A stretch of 64,000 nt of DNA from Nisaea sp. (GTDB taxonomy: Bacteria; Pseudomonadota; Alphaproteobacteria; Thalassobaculales; Thalassobaculaceae), in NCBI RefSeq assembly GCF_034670185.1, contig NZ_JAXMNY010000006.1, positions 78,470 through 142,469 of the forward strand, written 5' to 3'. Below, one piece after another: positions 1 to 9,316 of the stretch. Within the stretch, counting starts at the first letter, position 1. Each line of letters opens with the position of its first letter. The notes under the pieces are model-generated. The model did no database searches. It was not told where the DNA came from and saw only the letters and a program-made list of their open reading frames with translations. A program made the position numbers and the translations under genes.

Positions 1-149
1 CGGCGAGCGCCTTTCCACACAATATAATGTTTTATCAAGGCCCTGCGGAGATCGTAGGTGCCTTCTGCTGCCGCAGCGTCCTGAAGGCAGATTTCCGCCT
101 CCCGAACGGCTTCCGGGTCCCCAGCATGAATTCTTTCGATTAGCGACAT
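1..149 (-). CDS. TPR protein paralog, N-terminal part only (runs off left edge)
   Basis: An ATG at 147-149 on the minus strand opens a frame that stays open to the window edge. The about 49 visible residues begin MSLIERIHAGDPEAVREAEI and are nearly the same as the first residues of the complete protein at 295-1602 (MSLVDRVLGGDPEAVREAEI). Both continue with LQDAA, DLRRxLIKHY and WKG at matching positions. It is therefore the start of a tandem paralog in the same orientation, 145 bp downstream of the complete gene. Function can only be assumed from that neighbour (TPR region followed by a glycosyltransferase-like domain); the C-terminal domain is outside the window. Confidence 0.75.
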   Translation of the reverse strand, partial: MSLIERIHAGDPEAVREAEICLQDAAAAEGTYDLRRALIKHYIVWKGAR

Positions 150-294
150 ATTCGGACAAATACCTAGCAGCGTATCTGAGTTAAAGGACAGCCGAAGTAA
201 CGAAAAACGCTATCGCTATAATGCACAATTTGCTGCCTCAAGCGACGTTCCCTGGGAAGTCCGCCGCACCGTGAAGGACGAATTTCGCGCGAGC

Positions 295-1602
295 CTAGCG
301 CCAGTGTTCCGCCACCCAGCCATGCGAGATCTCGTGAGGTTTTGGCACCGATGGAAACGTCACGATTTTCGTGTCGGTCCGGGCCAGATCTGTCGAAGAG
401 ATTTCCGGTTCGATTGATTTATAGAGTCGGATGGGCGCGCGCGGGAAGGTATCGATCCCGGGCATGCATTCCTCGATCCAGTCCTGATCGCCGACCAGCC
501 GGTCGATGTCGCTGCTTTCGAAACGGTGATGAACTGGCGCGGCAAATGCCCTGTCGAACAGCATGACGGAGGAATTGTAGCCCGGTATGAAGGAGTGCTC
601 GAGGACGTAGAAACCCACTTTCAGGCCCTCAATAAATCCCAGATCTCCGACGATTACCGTGTCGAGGTCGAGATAGAAGATCGTTTGGTCTGCGAACGGT
701 GTTTGCGGATCGAACAGGGCCAGTTTCGTCCACCAACCCCGAGTTTTGATGTTCGATATGTCGATAATGCCGACCTCGGGACGAATGCCCTGCGGGTCGT
801 CGGTCAGGCACACGAACCGCCAGTTCCCCGGCAGATGGCGGCGTACCATCGCGTATAGACGATTGACATAGTCCGGCCCGTATTTCTCTCCGTGTTTGAC
901 GCAGGCGATCGTTAATTGATTCAGGTCGACCGGTCGAGCGTCGGGGCTTTGCGATGGCACCCCATCGCGCAACAAGGCGCGGGCCCGGTCCAGTGTGTTG
1001 TTGAGAAACGGCAGTTTGATTGTGTGCGGAAACGCCTCGACTACCCGGACCGCTTCCGCATAGTCGCCGGTATTTATGCGGATCCGCGACAGTCGCGCGA
1101 GGGCCGAGCCGAAGAAACCTTCCTGGTTTTCGCTCAGGGATGGCCCGCATGCTTTCAGTGAGAGCGAGAAGATCTGCTCGAACAGTGCGGCGGCTCGTTC
1201 GAGTTGTCCTCGGGCGGTAAGCACCCGCGCGAGCGATTCCATGATGGTCATCTTGAGGCCGAGGGAGTTGTTCGGCACCGTCTCCAGAAGCCTTTCGAGT
1301 AGCTGCAACGCCTCGTCGAGCCGACCGGTTTCAATCAACAGTGAGGATAGCCGGTGGGCTAGGCCTGTATCTTCCGGGGAGGCTTCGTGGATAGCCCTCA
1401 TATGTCGGAGCGCTGCCTCGGAGTCACGCTCCAGATGGCTGGTGCCAGCGTCCCGGCGAACGCCCTTCCAGGCCATATAATGCTTTATCAGAACTCTGCG
1501 GAGGTCGAAGGCATTCTCCACTACCGCAGCATCCTGAAGGCTGATTTCAGCCTCCCGAACGGCTTCTGGGTCCCCGCCGAGAACTCTGTCGACTAGCGAC
1601 AT
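295..1602 (-). CDS. TPR protein with C-terminal glycosyltransferase-like (GT8-type fold) domain
   Basis: 435 residues in two parts. Residues about 60-215 are helical TPR-like repeats (for example GRLDEALQLLERLLETVPNN and GQLERAAALFEQIF). Residues about 226-435 resemble the nucleotide-sugar transferase fold of GT8-like proteins: an ITIACVKHG-like opening strand (TIACVKHGEKYGPDYVNRLY), a WWTKLALF segment, and a DLD motif at 312-314 (FYLDLDTVIVGDL) suited to binding metal and nucleotide sugar. It ends in the PKPHEISHGW...EHWR tail common in these proteins. No signal peptide is seen, so it is probably cytoplasmic. A paralog starts just downstream on the same strand. Acceptor and sugar are unknown; the TPR part may bind a protein partner or substrate. 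Confidence 0.75.
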   Translation of the reverse strand: MSLVDRVLGGDPEAVREAEISLQDAAVVENAFDLRRVLIKHYMAWKGVRRDAGTSHLERDSEAALRHMRAIHEASPEDTGLAHRLSSLLIETGRLDEALQLLERLLETVPNNSLGLKMTIMESLARVLTARGQLERAAALFEQIFSLSLKACGPSLSENQEGFFGSALARLSRIRINTGDYAEAVRVVEAFPHTIKLPFLNNTLDRARALLRDGVPSQSPDARPVDLNQLTIACVKHGEKYGPDYVNRLYAMVRRHLPGNWRFVCLTDDPQGIRPEVGIIDISNIKTRGWWTKLALFDPQTPFADQTIFYLDLDTVIVGDLGFIEGLKVGFYVLEHSFIPGYNSSVMLFDRAFAAPVHHRFESSDIDRLVGDQDWIEECMPGIDTFPRAPIRLYKSIEPEISSTDLARTDTKIVTFPSVPKPHEISHGWVAEHWR

Positions 1603-1866
1603 GGCCGGATGACTATCAGGGAGCGTTTCTGAATGAAGAGCACAGCCGAGGATCCAAATGAATTAAAGGGGCAACAGCGACAGATCCCAGCTCTATCACA
1701 CGGAATTTGGCTTCTCCAGAGGCGCTCTCCCCGTGACTGTCTGGCACAGCAACTTCCCGGCCCCGGTTATTATAAGCACAACTCGGTTTGCCGATAATTA
1801 TTTATCGATTTCCTTTTGCCATCAGCCTCGCCAAGCTCCCCGTTTCGAGGTGCCTGACAGCGGGGG

Positions 1867-2832
1867 ATGGCTATGAAGATTGGGTTTATCGGGCTCGGCA
1901 ATGTCGGGGCGAAACTGGCGGGGTGTCTGCTCCGCAACGGCGCGGATCTGGTGGTGCGCGATCTCGATCCGGCGCATGTGCAGCCTTTCCTCGATCAGGG
2001 CGCGGCGTTCGGTGAAAGCCCGAAGGCCATGGCAGAGACCTGCGACGTTATCATCACCTGCCTGCCCAGCCCTGCGATATCGGCGGCGGTGATGGAAGGC
2101 GACGACGGCATCCTTGCGGGCCTGACGCTCGGCACCATCTGGGCGGAGATGTCGACCACCCATGCCGAAGAGGTGAAACGTCTCGGTGCCCTTGTCACGG
2201 TGAAAGGCGGTGAAGCTGTCGATTGCCCGGTCTCCGGCGGCTGCCACCGGGCGGCGACTGGTAATATCGCCATCCTTGCAGGCTGTGAGCGTTCGACCTT
2301 CGAGAAGATCCTGCCGGTGTTGACCATGATGGGCCGCCGCATCCTGCATACGGGCGATCTTGGTACTGCCTCTGTCCTGAAGGTGATGACCAACTACCTT
2401 GCGACCGTAAACCTCATCTCCGTCTGCGAGGCGTTGGTCACCTCCAAGGCGGCCGGTATGGATCTCAACACCACTTTCGAGGCGATCAAGATTTCCTCCG
2501 GTAATTCCTTCGTTCACGAGACGGAAAGCCAGGTCATCCTGAACGGCTCGCGCGATATCAGCTTCACCATGGATCTGGTGCTGAAGGATATCGGACTGTT
2601 CCAGGAAATCGCCGAAACGCATGGCGTGCCGCTCGAGGTTTCGCCGCTGATCAACAAGATCTTCGCTGATGGGATCGAGCGGTTTGGGCCGCGCGAGTTG
2701 TCGCCGAACATCATCAAGCGTCTGGAAGAGGCTACCGGTCTCGACATCACCGCTCCCGGTTTCCCGACGGAAATGGAAGATGACGAGCCTGAAGAGCCGG
2801 GCTATGAAATTGTCCCTCAAGGCCGTGCATAA
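1867..2832 (+). CDS. beta-hydroxyacid (3-hydroxyisobutyrate type) dehydrogenase
   Basis: 321 residues of the 3-hydroxyisobutyrate/tartronate semialdehyde/6-phosphogluconate reductase family, which oxidises or reduces short hydroxy acids with NAD(P). The Rossmann motif GFIGLGNVG is at residues 6-14, the substrate-binding DCPVSGG at 119-125 and the catalytic lysine at about K172 (LKVMTNYL). Length is normal for the family, with an extra acidic tail (EMEDDEPEEPG). The ATG at 1867 is used; ATG at 1873 is equally possible. The next gene, an aldehyde dehydrogenase, starts 27 bp downstream, so the pair probably makes a two-step alcohol-aldehyde-acid route. The exact substrate cannot be read from the sequence. 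Confidence 0.85.
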   Translation: MAMKIGFIGLGNVGAKLAGCLLRNGADLVVRDLDPAHVQPFLDQGAAFGESPKAMAETCDVIITCLPSPAISAAVMEGDDGILAGLTLGTIWAEMSTTHAEEVKRLGALVTVKGGEAVDCPVSGGCHRAATGNIAILAGCERSTFEKILPVLTMMGRRILHTGDLGTASVLKVMTNYLATVNLISVCEALVTSKAAGMDLNTTFEAIKISSGNSFVHETESQVILNGSRDISFTMDLVLKDIGLFQEIAETHGVPLEVSPLINKIFADGIERFGPRELSPNIIKRLEEATGLDITAPGFPTEMEDDEPEEPGYEIVPQGRA

Positions 2833-2859
2833 TCAGGCGTTCATAACCGGGAGAAAGCC

Positions 2860-4284
2860 ATGCTGGACAGGCGCGCATTCTATATCGACGGCACCTGGGT
2901 CGCCCCGTCCGAGGTCCGCGATTTCGAGGTGCTGAACCCGGCGACGGAACAGCCGGTCGCGGTGATCTCGATTGCCTCAGATATGGATGTGGACCGGGCG
3001 GTACGGGCCGCGCGGGAAGCGTTCGAGTTATGGAGCGAGACGGCGGTATCCGAACGCGCCGCCATGTTGCGCCGGGCATTGGAGATTTATCTCCGCCGCC
3101 GGGACGAGTTCGCCGAGGCGATCACGCTTGAAATGGGCGCGCCGCGCGACTTCTCCCGGGACAGTCAGGCGCCTTGCGGTGACGCTCTGCTGACGGCCGC
3201 CATCGAAGCGCTTGAGGCGCATCAGTTCGAGCGGCCGAGCCTGCGCGGCGGCAGCACGCTGCGGGACGAGGCGGCGGGTGTCGCCGGGCTGATCACGCCA
3301 TGGAACTGGCCGGTCAACCAGGTCATGGCCAAGGTCGCCTCCGCGCTTGCCGCCGGATGCACCATGGTTCTGAAGCCGAGTGAGTACGCCCCGCTCTCCG
3401 CCGGTATTGTCGCCGAGGTGCTGGCCGAGGCCGGCTGCCCGCCGGGCGTGTTCAACATGGTGCATGGCGACGGCCCCGGCACCGGCGCCGCGCTCTCCGC
3501 CCATCCCGAGATCGACCTGCTGTCTTTCACCGGCTCCACTCGGGCGGGGCAGCTTGTCATGACCGCCGCCGCCGATGGTATCCGTCGGGTGGCGCTGGAG
3601 CTTGGCGGCAAGTCGCCGAACATCGTCTTTGCCGATGCCGATCTCGAGGTGGCTCTGCATTTCAGCGTGGAGAACTGCTTCTCAAACAGCGGCCAGTCCT
3701 GCGATGCGCCGACCCGCCTGCTGGTCGAAAGCTCAGTCTATGAGGAAGCCGTCACCATGGCCGGACGGTTTGCCGCTGCCGTCAAGGTCGGCGATCCGCA
3801 AAAGCCGGGAGATCATATCGGCCCGCTGGTGAACGCCCTCCAGTTCGACCGCGTGCAGGGCCATATCCGCAAGGGGATCGAGGAAGGTGCCCTCGTCGTT
3901 ACCGGCGGGCTCGGCAAGCCGGAGGGCTTCGAGACGGGGTATTTCGTCAAGCCGACTTTGTTCGCCGATGTCACGAACGACATGCATATCGCCCGAAACG
4001 AGATCTTCGGCCCGGTGCTGGTGATGATCCCGTTCGACGGCGAGGACGAGGCGGTCCGGATCGGCAACGACACGCCTTACGGCCTCGCCGCCTATATCCA
4101 GACTGCAGACCCTGAAAAAGCCCAGCGCGTCGCGCGGCGGCTTCGGGCGGGGAACATCTATATCAACGGCAATTTCGCAGATACCGACGTGCCCTTCGGC
4201 GGCTTCAAACAGTCCGGCATCGGCCGCGAGAACGGGCCGATGGGCCTTGAGGATTTCCTGGAGACGAAGGCGATCACGGGGTAG
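2860..4284 (+). CDS. aldehyde dehydrogenase family protein
   Basis: 474-residue NAD(P)-dependent aldehyde dehydrogenase of normal length. The catalytic set is visible: N149 in TPWNWP, LKPSEYAP for the cofactor, FTGSTRAG, general base E247 in ELGGKSPN, and nucleophile C281 in NSGQSC. GPVL and the C-terminal PFGGFKQSGIGRENG are also present. A GGGAGAA-type ribosome site lies just before the ATG. It follows the hydroxyacid dehydrogenase by 27 bp and likely shares its transcript. Family motifs do not fix the substrate; betaine-aldehyde-like or semialdehyde substrates are possible. Confidence 0.9.
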   Translation: MLDRRAFYIDGTWVAPSEVRDFEVLNPATEQPVAVISIASDMDVDRAVRAAREAFELWSETAVSERAAMLRRALEIYLRRRDEFAEAITLEMGAPRDFSRDSQAPCGDALLTAAIEALEAHQFERPSLRGGSTLRDEAAGVAGLITPWNWPVNQVMAKVASALAAGCTMVLKPSEYAPLSAGIVAEVLAEAGCPPGVFNMVHGDGPGTGAALSAHPEIDLLSFTGSTRAGQLVMTAAADGIRRVALELGGKSPNIVFADADLEVALHFSVENCFSNSGQSCDAPTRLLVESSVYEEAVTMAGRFAAAVKVGDPQKPGDHIGPLVNALQFDRVQGHIRKGIEEGALVVTGGLGKPEGFETGYFVKPTLFADVTNDMHIARNEIFGPVLVMIPFDGEDEAVRIGNDTPYGLAAYIQTADPEKAQRVARRLRAGNIYINGNFADTDVPFGGFKQSGIGRENGPMGLEDFLETKAITG

Positions 4285-4315
4285 GGACGATCGGGCAAGC
4301 GCCCCGCTTTCTTTT

Positions 4316-4417
4316 CGTCATCCCCACCCTTAATCGTCATCCTCACGCAAGTGGGGACCCAGAGATCATAGAGCCGCGCCCGTCATCACTGGGTCCCTGC
4401 GTCCGCAGGGATGACGG
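4316..4417. repeat. intergenic CGTCATCCC element, copy A (degenerate)
   Basis: Lies between the convergent aldehyde dehydrogenase and RTX genes. It carries CGTCATCC starts at 4316 and 4335, an internal GGGACCCAGAGATCAT segment and a right end CTGGGTCCCTGCG...CAGGGATGACGG. The end GGGATGACG is the reverse complement of the start CGTCATCCC. The same layout recurs at 41970, 45494 and 47869. It can fold into hairpins and may also help stop transcription between the convergent genes. Confidence 0.7.
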
Positions 4418-4459
4418 CGTTGGGTTGGATAATCAGCCAGTCCGGAACATAGCTGCCGA

Positions 4460-6793
4460 TTACATCAGGTCCCAACCCGACGACGCATTGACCCCGAGCT
4501 CGGACTGGTTGACGCCGATCAGGGTGACGGTGCCTCCGTCGGAGAGGGTGAGCACAGTGTTGCCGGCGCTTTCCGCTGCCGTGTAGGTCAGCCCGCTGTC
4601 GAACTGCAGGCTGTCGGTGCCGGACTGGAAATCGTTGACCTGATCGTTGCCGCCGCCGGCAGTAAACAGGAAGGTGTCGGCCCCATCGCCACCGACCAGC
4701 GTGTCGTCTCCGGCATTGCCGATGAGCAGGTCCGCACCGCTGTCTCCGGCGAGATAATCGGCGCCCTGGCCGCCATAGAGCGTGTCGTTGCCGATGTTCC
4801 CGGCGAGCGTGTCGTTCCCGGAATTGCCGTAGATGATGTCGTTGCCCTGACCGCCATAGAGGAGGTCGTCGTTCTCGCCGCCGGAGAGGGTGTCGTTGCC
4901 CTTGTTGCCGTAGACAACATCATTGTCGTTGCCGCCGAAGACGGTGTCGTCATCCTGGCCGCCATAGAGCGTGTCCATGCCGCCGCCGCCGAAGACATAA
5001 TCGAGGCCCTGGTTGCCATAGACGATATCCTCGCCCCAGGCCGAGCCGACTGTGTCGTCGCCGCCGCCGCCTGCCAGCGTGTCGTCCTCGGCACCGAGAG
5101 AGATGAACTGCGCGGCATCGTCTCCGACCACGTAGTTCTGGCCACCACCCCCATTGATGGTCGCGCTGCCGACGATGGCGGCGAACTCGATATTGTCGAG
5201 CTGCACTGTTGACCCGGTCGCAAGGCCGGACGTGTCGATGACGAAGGCCTCGGAGCCAGAGGCAGATGTGCTACCGGCGATCTGGACAGTCTGCGCCGAC
5301 GTGCCGGAGCCGGAGAAACCGATAGTGCGGACATCCAGCGCCATGCCGCCGGAGCTATTGATGAAGTTCTGGCCGTGGCCCGAGAGGAAGCTCTGGGCGC
5401 CGACGACGGGCTCGGTGGTCTGGATCTGCTGCGTCAGGCTGGTGGTCGCGGCTGTCGAGGTGACGGCCGTGGAGGTGCCGGAATTGGTTAGCGAGAGGCC
5501 GGAAGGCAGGGTCGCGGTGACACTGTTGCCGTTGCCGGTGCCTTCCACCAGAGAGCCGGAGGCGGCGCTGCCGGTATTGTTCACCAGCGTCCGGCCGGTG
5601 GCCGTGCCGGCGGTGTCCGCCGACGTCTGGCTGGTCACGGTCAGGCCGCTGCCGGATGAGCTGCCTGAAGAGCCTCCACTTGCGGGTGTGGAGAAGGTGA
5701 GGGTCGTGGTGCTGCCGCTGGCCACGGCCGAAATGGTCAGGTTCGAGGCAGCGCCGGACAGGTTGAGGGTGTAGCCGCTGCCGAGGTCGATAGTGCTGCC
5801 GAGTGTGGTCCCGTTCAGGGCGCTGGCATCCGCGCCGGCGGTGGTGACGGTGATGGTGTCTCCTGCCTCAAGCCCTGAAATGGTGTCGCCGTTAAACTCG
5901 GAAGCACTGCCTTTGAATGTATCGCTGCCGGCTCCGCCAATCAGCAGGTCAGCATCGTCACCACCATAAAGCAGATCGTTCCCAGCATCGCCATATAGGG
6001 TGTCGTTGCCCGCGTTTCCGGTGAGCGTGTCGTTGCCGTCACCGCCGTAGATGAGGTCGTTATCCGATCGACTTGCCAACAAGTCGTTGCCGGAGCCGCC
6101 ATAGATCGTATCGGTGCCATCTAAAGAGGAGATCGTGTCGTTGCCGTCACCGCCGTAGATGAGGTCGTTTCCGTCGTCGGTGGCGATGTCGTCGTCGCCG
6201 GTGAGACCGGAGATGACATCGTTGCCATCGTTGCCCCTGATTGTATCGGAGGCGGCTGTTCCGGTAAGCGTGTCGTTGCCGCTCGATCCGCTGATCACTG
6301 TGGGCCCCAACCGCTCCGGATAGGAGGCCAGCGCGGACGGGGCGAATATGGTGGCTGCCGCCGCTAGGCCGCTCCAACCGGCATCAGCGCCGATATCGGT
6401 CTCCGAAGCATGGACCGGCACGCCGAGATGGGCTTCCAGCCCAGCGATGAATTCTCGCCCCGCACGGTGCGCCCCGGTCGAGCAGGACATCAGGAGAACG
6501 TCCGCGCCGGGCGCCAGTGCCACGCGGATTTTGGCCAGCGCCTCTGCGGATAATGAGAGTGTTTCCCGATCGACCCGTTGTCCCGAAAGTGTGAACGTTC
6601 CGGGACCGCCGTGGGTCAGAATCGCAATGTGCCCGACCGGCGCGGCGCGGGAGACGACTGCGGCGATTTCCGCAAGCGGATCGCTCCAGGAAGACAACCG
6701 ATGCACCCTGGCGTCCGGATCGAGCCCCTCCACCAGAAGATGTGCATGCCGGACGGATGAATCGACGAACAGGATGGTCTCGTGATTTTTCAT
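4460..6793 (-). CDS. DUF4347 domain protein with two RTX calcium-binding repeat blocks
   Basis: 777 residues. Residues 1-163 match the DUF4347 type: ETILFVDSSV start, HGG at 61-63 (ILTHGGPG) and LLMSCSTG with C104. This His/Cys pair is placed as in caspase/CHAT-like folds. Residues about 170-293 and 565-705 are nonapeptide RTX repeats (GGxGxDxLx, e.g. YGGDGNDTL), which bind calcium outside the cell. The stretch between is Ser/Thr/Gly-rich and beta-strand-like. The C-terminus (DFQSGTDSLQFD...TLIGV) looks like a type I secretion signal region. There is no Sec signal peptide. No ABC/MFP secretion genes are nearby, so export would need a system encoded elsewhere. Role could be adhesin or biofilm protein; this is inference. 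Confidence 0.85.
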   Translation of the reverse strand: MKNHETILFVDSSVRHAHLLVEGLDPDARVHRLSSWSDPLAEIAAVVSRAAPVGHIAILTHGGPGTFTLSGQRVDRETLSLSAEALAKIRVALAPGADVLLMSCSTGAHRAGREFIAGLEAHLGVPVHASETDIGADAGWSGLAAAATIFAPSALASYPERLGPTVISGSSGNDTLTGTAASDTIRGNDGNDVISGLTGDDDIATDDGNDLIYGGDGNDTISSLDGTDTIYGGSGNDLLASRSDNDLIYGGDGNDTLTGNAGNDTLYGDAGNDLLYGGDDADLLIGGAGSDTFKGSASEFNGDTISGLEAGDTITVTTAGADASALNGTTLGSTIDLGSGYTLNLSGAASNLTISAVASGSTTTLTFSTPASGGSSGSSSGSGLTVTSQTSADTAGTATGRTLVNNTGSAASGSLVEGTGNGNSVTATLPSGLSLTNSGTSTAVTSTAATTSLTQQIQTTEPVVGAQSFLSGHGQNFINSSGGMALDVRTIGFSGSGTSAQTVQIAGSTSASGSEAFVIDTSGLATGSTVQLDNIEFAAIVGSATINGGGGQNYVVGDDAAQFISLGAEDDTLAGGGGDDTVGSAWGEDIVYGNQGLDYVFGGGGMDTLYGGQDDDTVFGGNDNDVVYGNKGNDTLSGGENDDLLYGGQGNDIIYGNSGNDTLAGNIGNDTLYGGQGADYLAGDSGADLLIGNAGDDTLVGGDGADTFLFTAGGGNDQVNDFQSGTDSLQFDSGLTYTAAESAGNTVLTLSDGGTVTLIGVNQSELGVNASSGWDLM

Positions 6794-7273
6794 GACGGGG
6801 CGTGCCCATTTTTTTGTGAAGGTGGAGGAGATGCAGCCTCGGATGTCTTGCTGCAGGCCAAGGCTTTATCGAAGCCGTTGTCTGCGGCGCGTTTTTGGCG
6901 TTCGATATATGAAAGGGGCGATTTCGAGTGGTTCCGGTGCGCATGATCGCGCCAATGCAGCGGCGGATTCAGCACGACGCCGGACAGAGTCTCACTGTCT
7001 TGGCTGAACCCGGTGGTCATGTTTGGAGTCTCGTGTTGTGCATTTGTCCGTCGGAGGCTTTCTGCCCAAGAAAGATAAAGGGACGGTCTCAAGCGCCATG
7101 TGATGCTGCCAGGACCGAACCGAGTTGTTATTCTTTGCTCCGACCTGTTTCAGCTTCTGCATTCAGAGGTCTGTCGGCGCTGTAAGTAGGCTTTAAACCT
7201 AAAATAAATCCGAAAAGAAAGTCCGAAGCTTGGGCGGCACTATACCAATGTCGGGGCCGGGCCGCTTTTCTGG
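6794..7273. other. 480-bp noncoding gap between divergent RTX and AraC genes
   Basis: Divergent upstream regions of the RTX gene and the AraC-type regulator. I see no convincing gene: the short open frames here lack family resemblance. An AT-rich patch at about 7185-7225 upstream of the regulator (TTTAAACCTAAAATAAATCC) is the most promoter-like part, but I cannot define clear -35/-10 boxes. The regulator may act on this shared region. Confidence 0.4.
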
Positions 7274-8467
7274 GTGTCTCAATATGTTTTTGCAGATGTC
7301 TCACACCGTTGTATTGAGTCTCTGGGCCCAGTTGAAATTCGATGGGGGTTCAAACGCATCAGTCTAGAAAGGGTGAGCGCGTTGGAAGCAGAAGCGCGAA
7401 TTCCGTCTTTATCTCTCTTGCCCGGGATGTTGCCGCCGGAAGAGCTGTTCTGGCATTGGCGGCAGGCCATCATCCCCTATTTCGACTCCGTTCCCCTTGC
7501 CGATCCACGCAAGCCGCCGCAGGTGCCGGAAATCCACATGTTCAATGCCGGCGGCTTCCTGTTCATGGACACGAAGTTTTCGGGGCAGAAGTTTGTCCGG
7601 GACAGCTCCTGGCTGCGCCGCAACGACGATTCCGATCATATAGGACTGCAGGTCTATATCAGCGGCCGGAATCGCTGCGAGAATGGCGGTTCGGATTTTG
7701 TGCTAGGCACGCAGGGCGTCTATGCCGTCAATCTTGGCTACGAGGTCGAGGCTGTCTGTTCCGATGCGGAAGTGCTTTCCATCATTCTGCCGCGGGACCG
7801 GGTGATCGAGGACCTGCCGGCATTGGCCGAAGCGCGCGGCTTGATGTTTGATGGCGATACGACCTCGGGAAAATTGCTCAGCGGCTTCTTCCACTTGCTG
7901 CGCACGACCATGCCGACCACGTCCGCCAGCGAAGCCCCGGTTCTTACCGAGAGTCTGATGGGCCTGTTGCGCGCACTGGTCATGGCTGGTGATCCTTCTT
8001 CCATAGAGGCGCAGTCAGGTGTGTTCGCCGCACTGCAGAAATATATCGATCAGAACCTGGGGGATCCTGCCCTCGGCGTTGCGACGATATGCGCTCATTT
8101 CCGGATGTCCCGGGCAACACTCTATCGGTTACTGAAGGCACACGGGGGCGTGCGCGACTACATCCAGCGCCGGAGACTAATGCTTGTTTTCAAGGCGTTG
8201 TCTGCGCCGACCAATATTGAGCGCGGTGTTTTCGATATCGCTCTTGAATACGGATTTATTAACGCCGGCCATTTTTCCACCCGGTTTCGGGAGTATTTCG
8301 GCATGTCGCCAAGCGAAGCCCGCGAGGCGGCCAGAAGTCATGCCGCGCATGGAAATGTGCTTTTCAAGGCGGACGACGACAATGGCCTCTCGGATGTCGA
8401 GATCATGCAGCGCTGGTCCAAGGAACTCGGGGAGTCGGGCAGCGGGATGGCGTCTGTGGCTTCTTAG
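7274..8467 (+). CDS. AraC/XylS family transcriptional regulator
   Basis: 397 residues. The N-terminal about 230 residues resemble the AraC_binding_2-like ligand part (FxGxKFVRDSSWLRRNDDSDHIGLQVYISG, a beta-rich region). The C-terminal about 100 residues hold the double helix-turn-helix: CAHFRMSRATLYRLLKAHGGVRDYIQRRRL and then VFDIALEYGFINAGHFSTRFREYFGMSPSEAR. The frame starts with GTG at 7274. A following 50-residue tail is unusual and acidic/basic mixed. It is divergent from the RTX gene and overlaps the stop of the convergent DUF3750 gene by 3 bp. The ligand is unknown; the RTX gene is a plausible target. Confidence 0.85.
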   Translation: MSQYVFADVSHRCIESLGPVEIRWGFKRISLERVSALEAEARIPSLSLLPGMLPPEELFWHWRQAIIPYFDSVPLADPRKPPQVPEIHMFNAGGFLFMDTKFSGQKFVRDSSWLRRNDDSDHIGLQVYISGRNRCENGGSDFVLGTQGVYAVNLGYEVEAVCSDAEVLSIILPRDRVIEDLPALAEARGLMFDGDTTSGKLLSGFFHLLRTTMPTTSASEAPVLTESLMGLLRALVMAGDPSSIEAQSGVFAALQKYIDQNLGDPALGVATICAHFRMSRATLYRLLKAHGGVRDYIQRRRLMLVFKALSAPTNIERGVFDIALEYGFINAGHFSTRFREYFGMSPSEAREAARSHAAHGNVLFKADDDNGLSDVEIMQRWSKELGESGSGMASVAS

Positions 8468-9234
8468 TCCGGGAAGCCGACCCGGCCGACACCGGGCAGT
8501 TTCAACGCCGGACTGGTCACGTCAACGCCGAGTGTCAGGCCGAGGACGTTCACCTCGATGCCTTCCTCCAGCGCCAGCATCAGGCCGGCAAGGCCGAAGA
8601 ACGAGACCTGGTAGCCGGTGCCGCTGGGTGCCTCTGCGAATATGCCACCTTCCGGGATGAAATCCTTGCCGACGGCGGTTGGCGGCAGGTCGAGCCGCAG
8701 CTCCGGCACCTGCCGGGCGATATGGGCGGTGAAGGTATTGCTGTTCGGGCCTGGCCAGACCCGATAAGTGCTCGCGTGTGGATAGCTTTTCGCGGCGGCG
8801 AAGATGCGGGGGATCAGGGCCTCGGCTTCCGCGCCACGGATCTCCCGCAGCAGATCGGGTTTCGAGCCGAACCAGTAGCCGTCCGGGTTACCGTTGGTGG
8901 CCCGCACGGCGGTATTGGAATGCCGCAGCTGCCAGCCCATCACCTCGAAGCGGGTGTAGTGCGCGGCATCAGGCTGTTTGACGGCGATCCAGGTATGCAC
9001 GCCGAATATACCGCGCCAGCTCCAGGCGCGCGCGGCGTAGACGTGAACCACAGCTTCCGGTGTCGTTTCTGGTGCCGGTGCAATTTCGGCTGAATCCCGC
9101 CGTGCCTGACTCCAGTGCATTGGTCCCTCCGCCCATTTTCCGACCGCGCTGGCCGCCAGTGGCAGACCGAGCAGGCCGATCAGCATCAGGCTGAAAAAAG
9201 TGATGCGTTTGAAGAGGGTTTTGCCGTGTGCCAT
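8464..9234 (-). CDS. DUF3750 family membrane-anchored protein
   Basis: 256 residues. An N-terminal hydrophobic segment (FFSLMLIGLLGLPLAASA) serves as signal anchor or signal peptide. The body matches DUF3750: VVHVYAARAWSWRGIFGVHTWIAVK, then RFEVMGWQ, and WPGPNSNTF near the middle. The latter NSNTF segment with the earlier H of VHTW is the most conserved part and may be a catalytic site, but no activity is established. The ATG at 9234 is preferred over GTG at 9237. Its stop overlaps the AraC gene's stop on the other strand. Confidence 0.8.
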   Translation of the reverse strand: MAHGKTLFKRITFFSLMLIGLLGLPLAASAVGKWAEGPMHWSQARRDSAEIAPAPETTPEAVVHVYAARAWSWRGIFGVHTWIAVKQPDAAHYTRFEVMGWQLRHSNTAVRATNGNPDGYWFGSKPDLLREIRGAEAEALIPRIFAAAKSYPHASTYRVWPGPNSNTFTAHIARQVPELRLDLPPTAVGKDFIPEGGIFAEAPSGTGYQVSFFGLAGLMLALEEGIEVNVLGLTLGVDVTSPALKLPGVGRVGFPD

Positions 9235-9263
9235 CACGATGAAATGGGGCAGGCGCAGGCGTA

Positions 9264-9301
9264 TGCAAGGCCGGTCACGGAGATACCGGACCGGCCTTGC
9301 A
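9264..9301 (-). terminator. strong stem-loop after the indolepyruvate oxidoreductase gene
   Basis: TGCAAGGCCGGT at 9264-9275 pairs perfectly with ACCGGCCTTGCA at 9290-9301, a 12-bp stem with a 14-base loop. It sits between the end of the oxidoreductase gene (9317) and the start of the DUF3750 gene (9234), both leftward. No T-run follows the stem in the direction of transcription, so it is an incomplete intrinsic terminator or a 3' stabilising hairpin. Confidence 0.45.
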
Positions 9302-9316
9302 TTCTATGGGGCCATT

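Noticed and set aside
4680..6280. DNA-level repeat region in the RTX gene
   Set aside because: Explained by the protein nonapeptide repeats; not an independent element.
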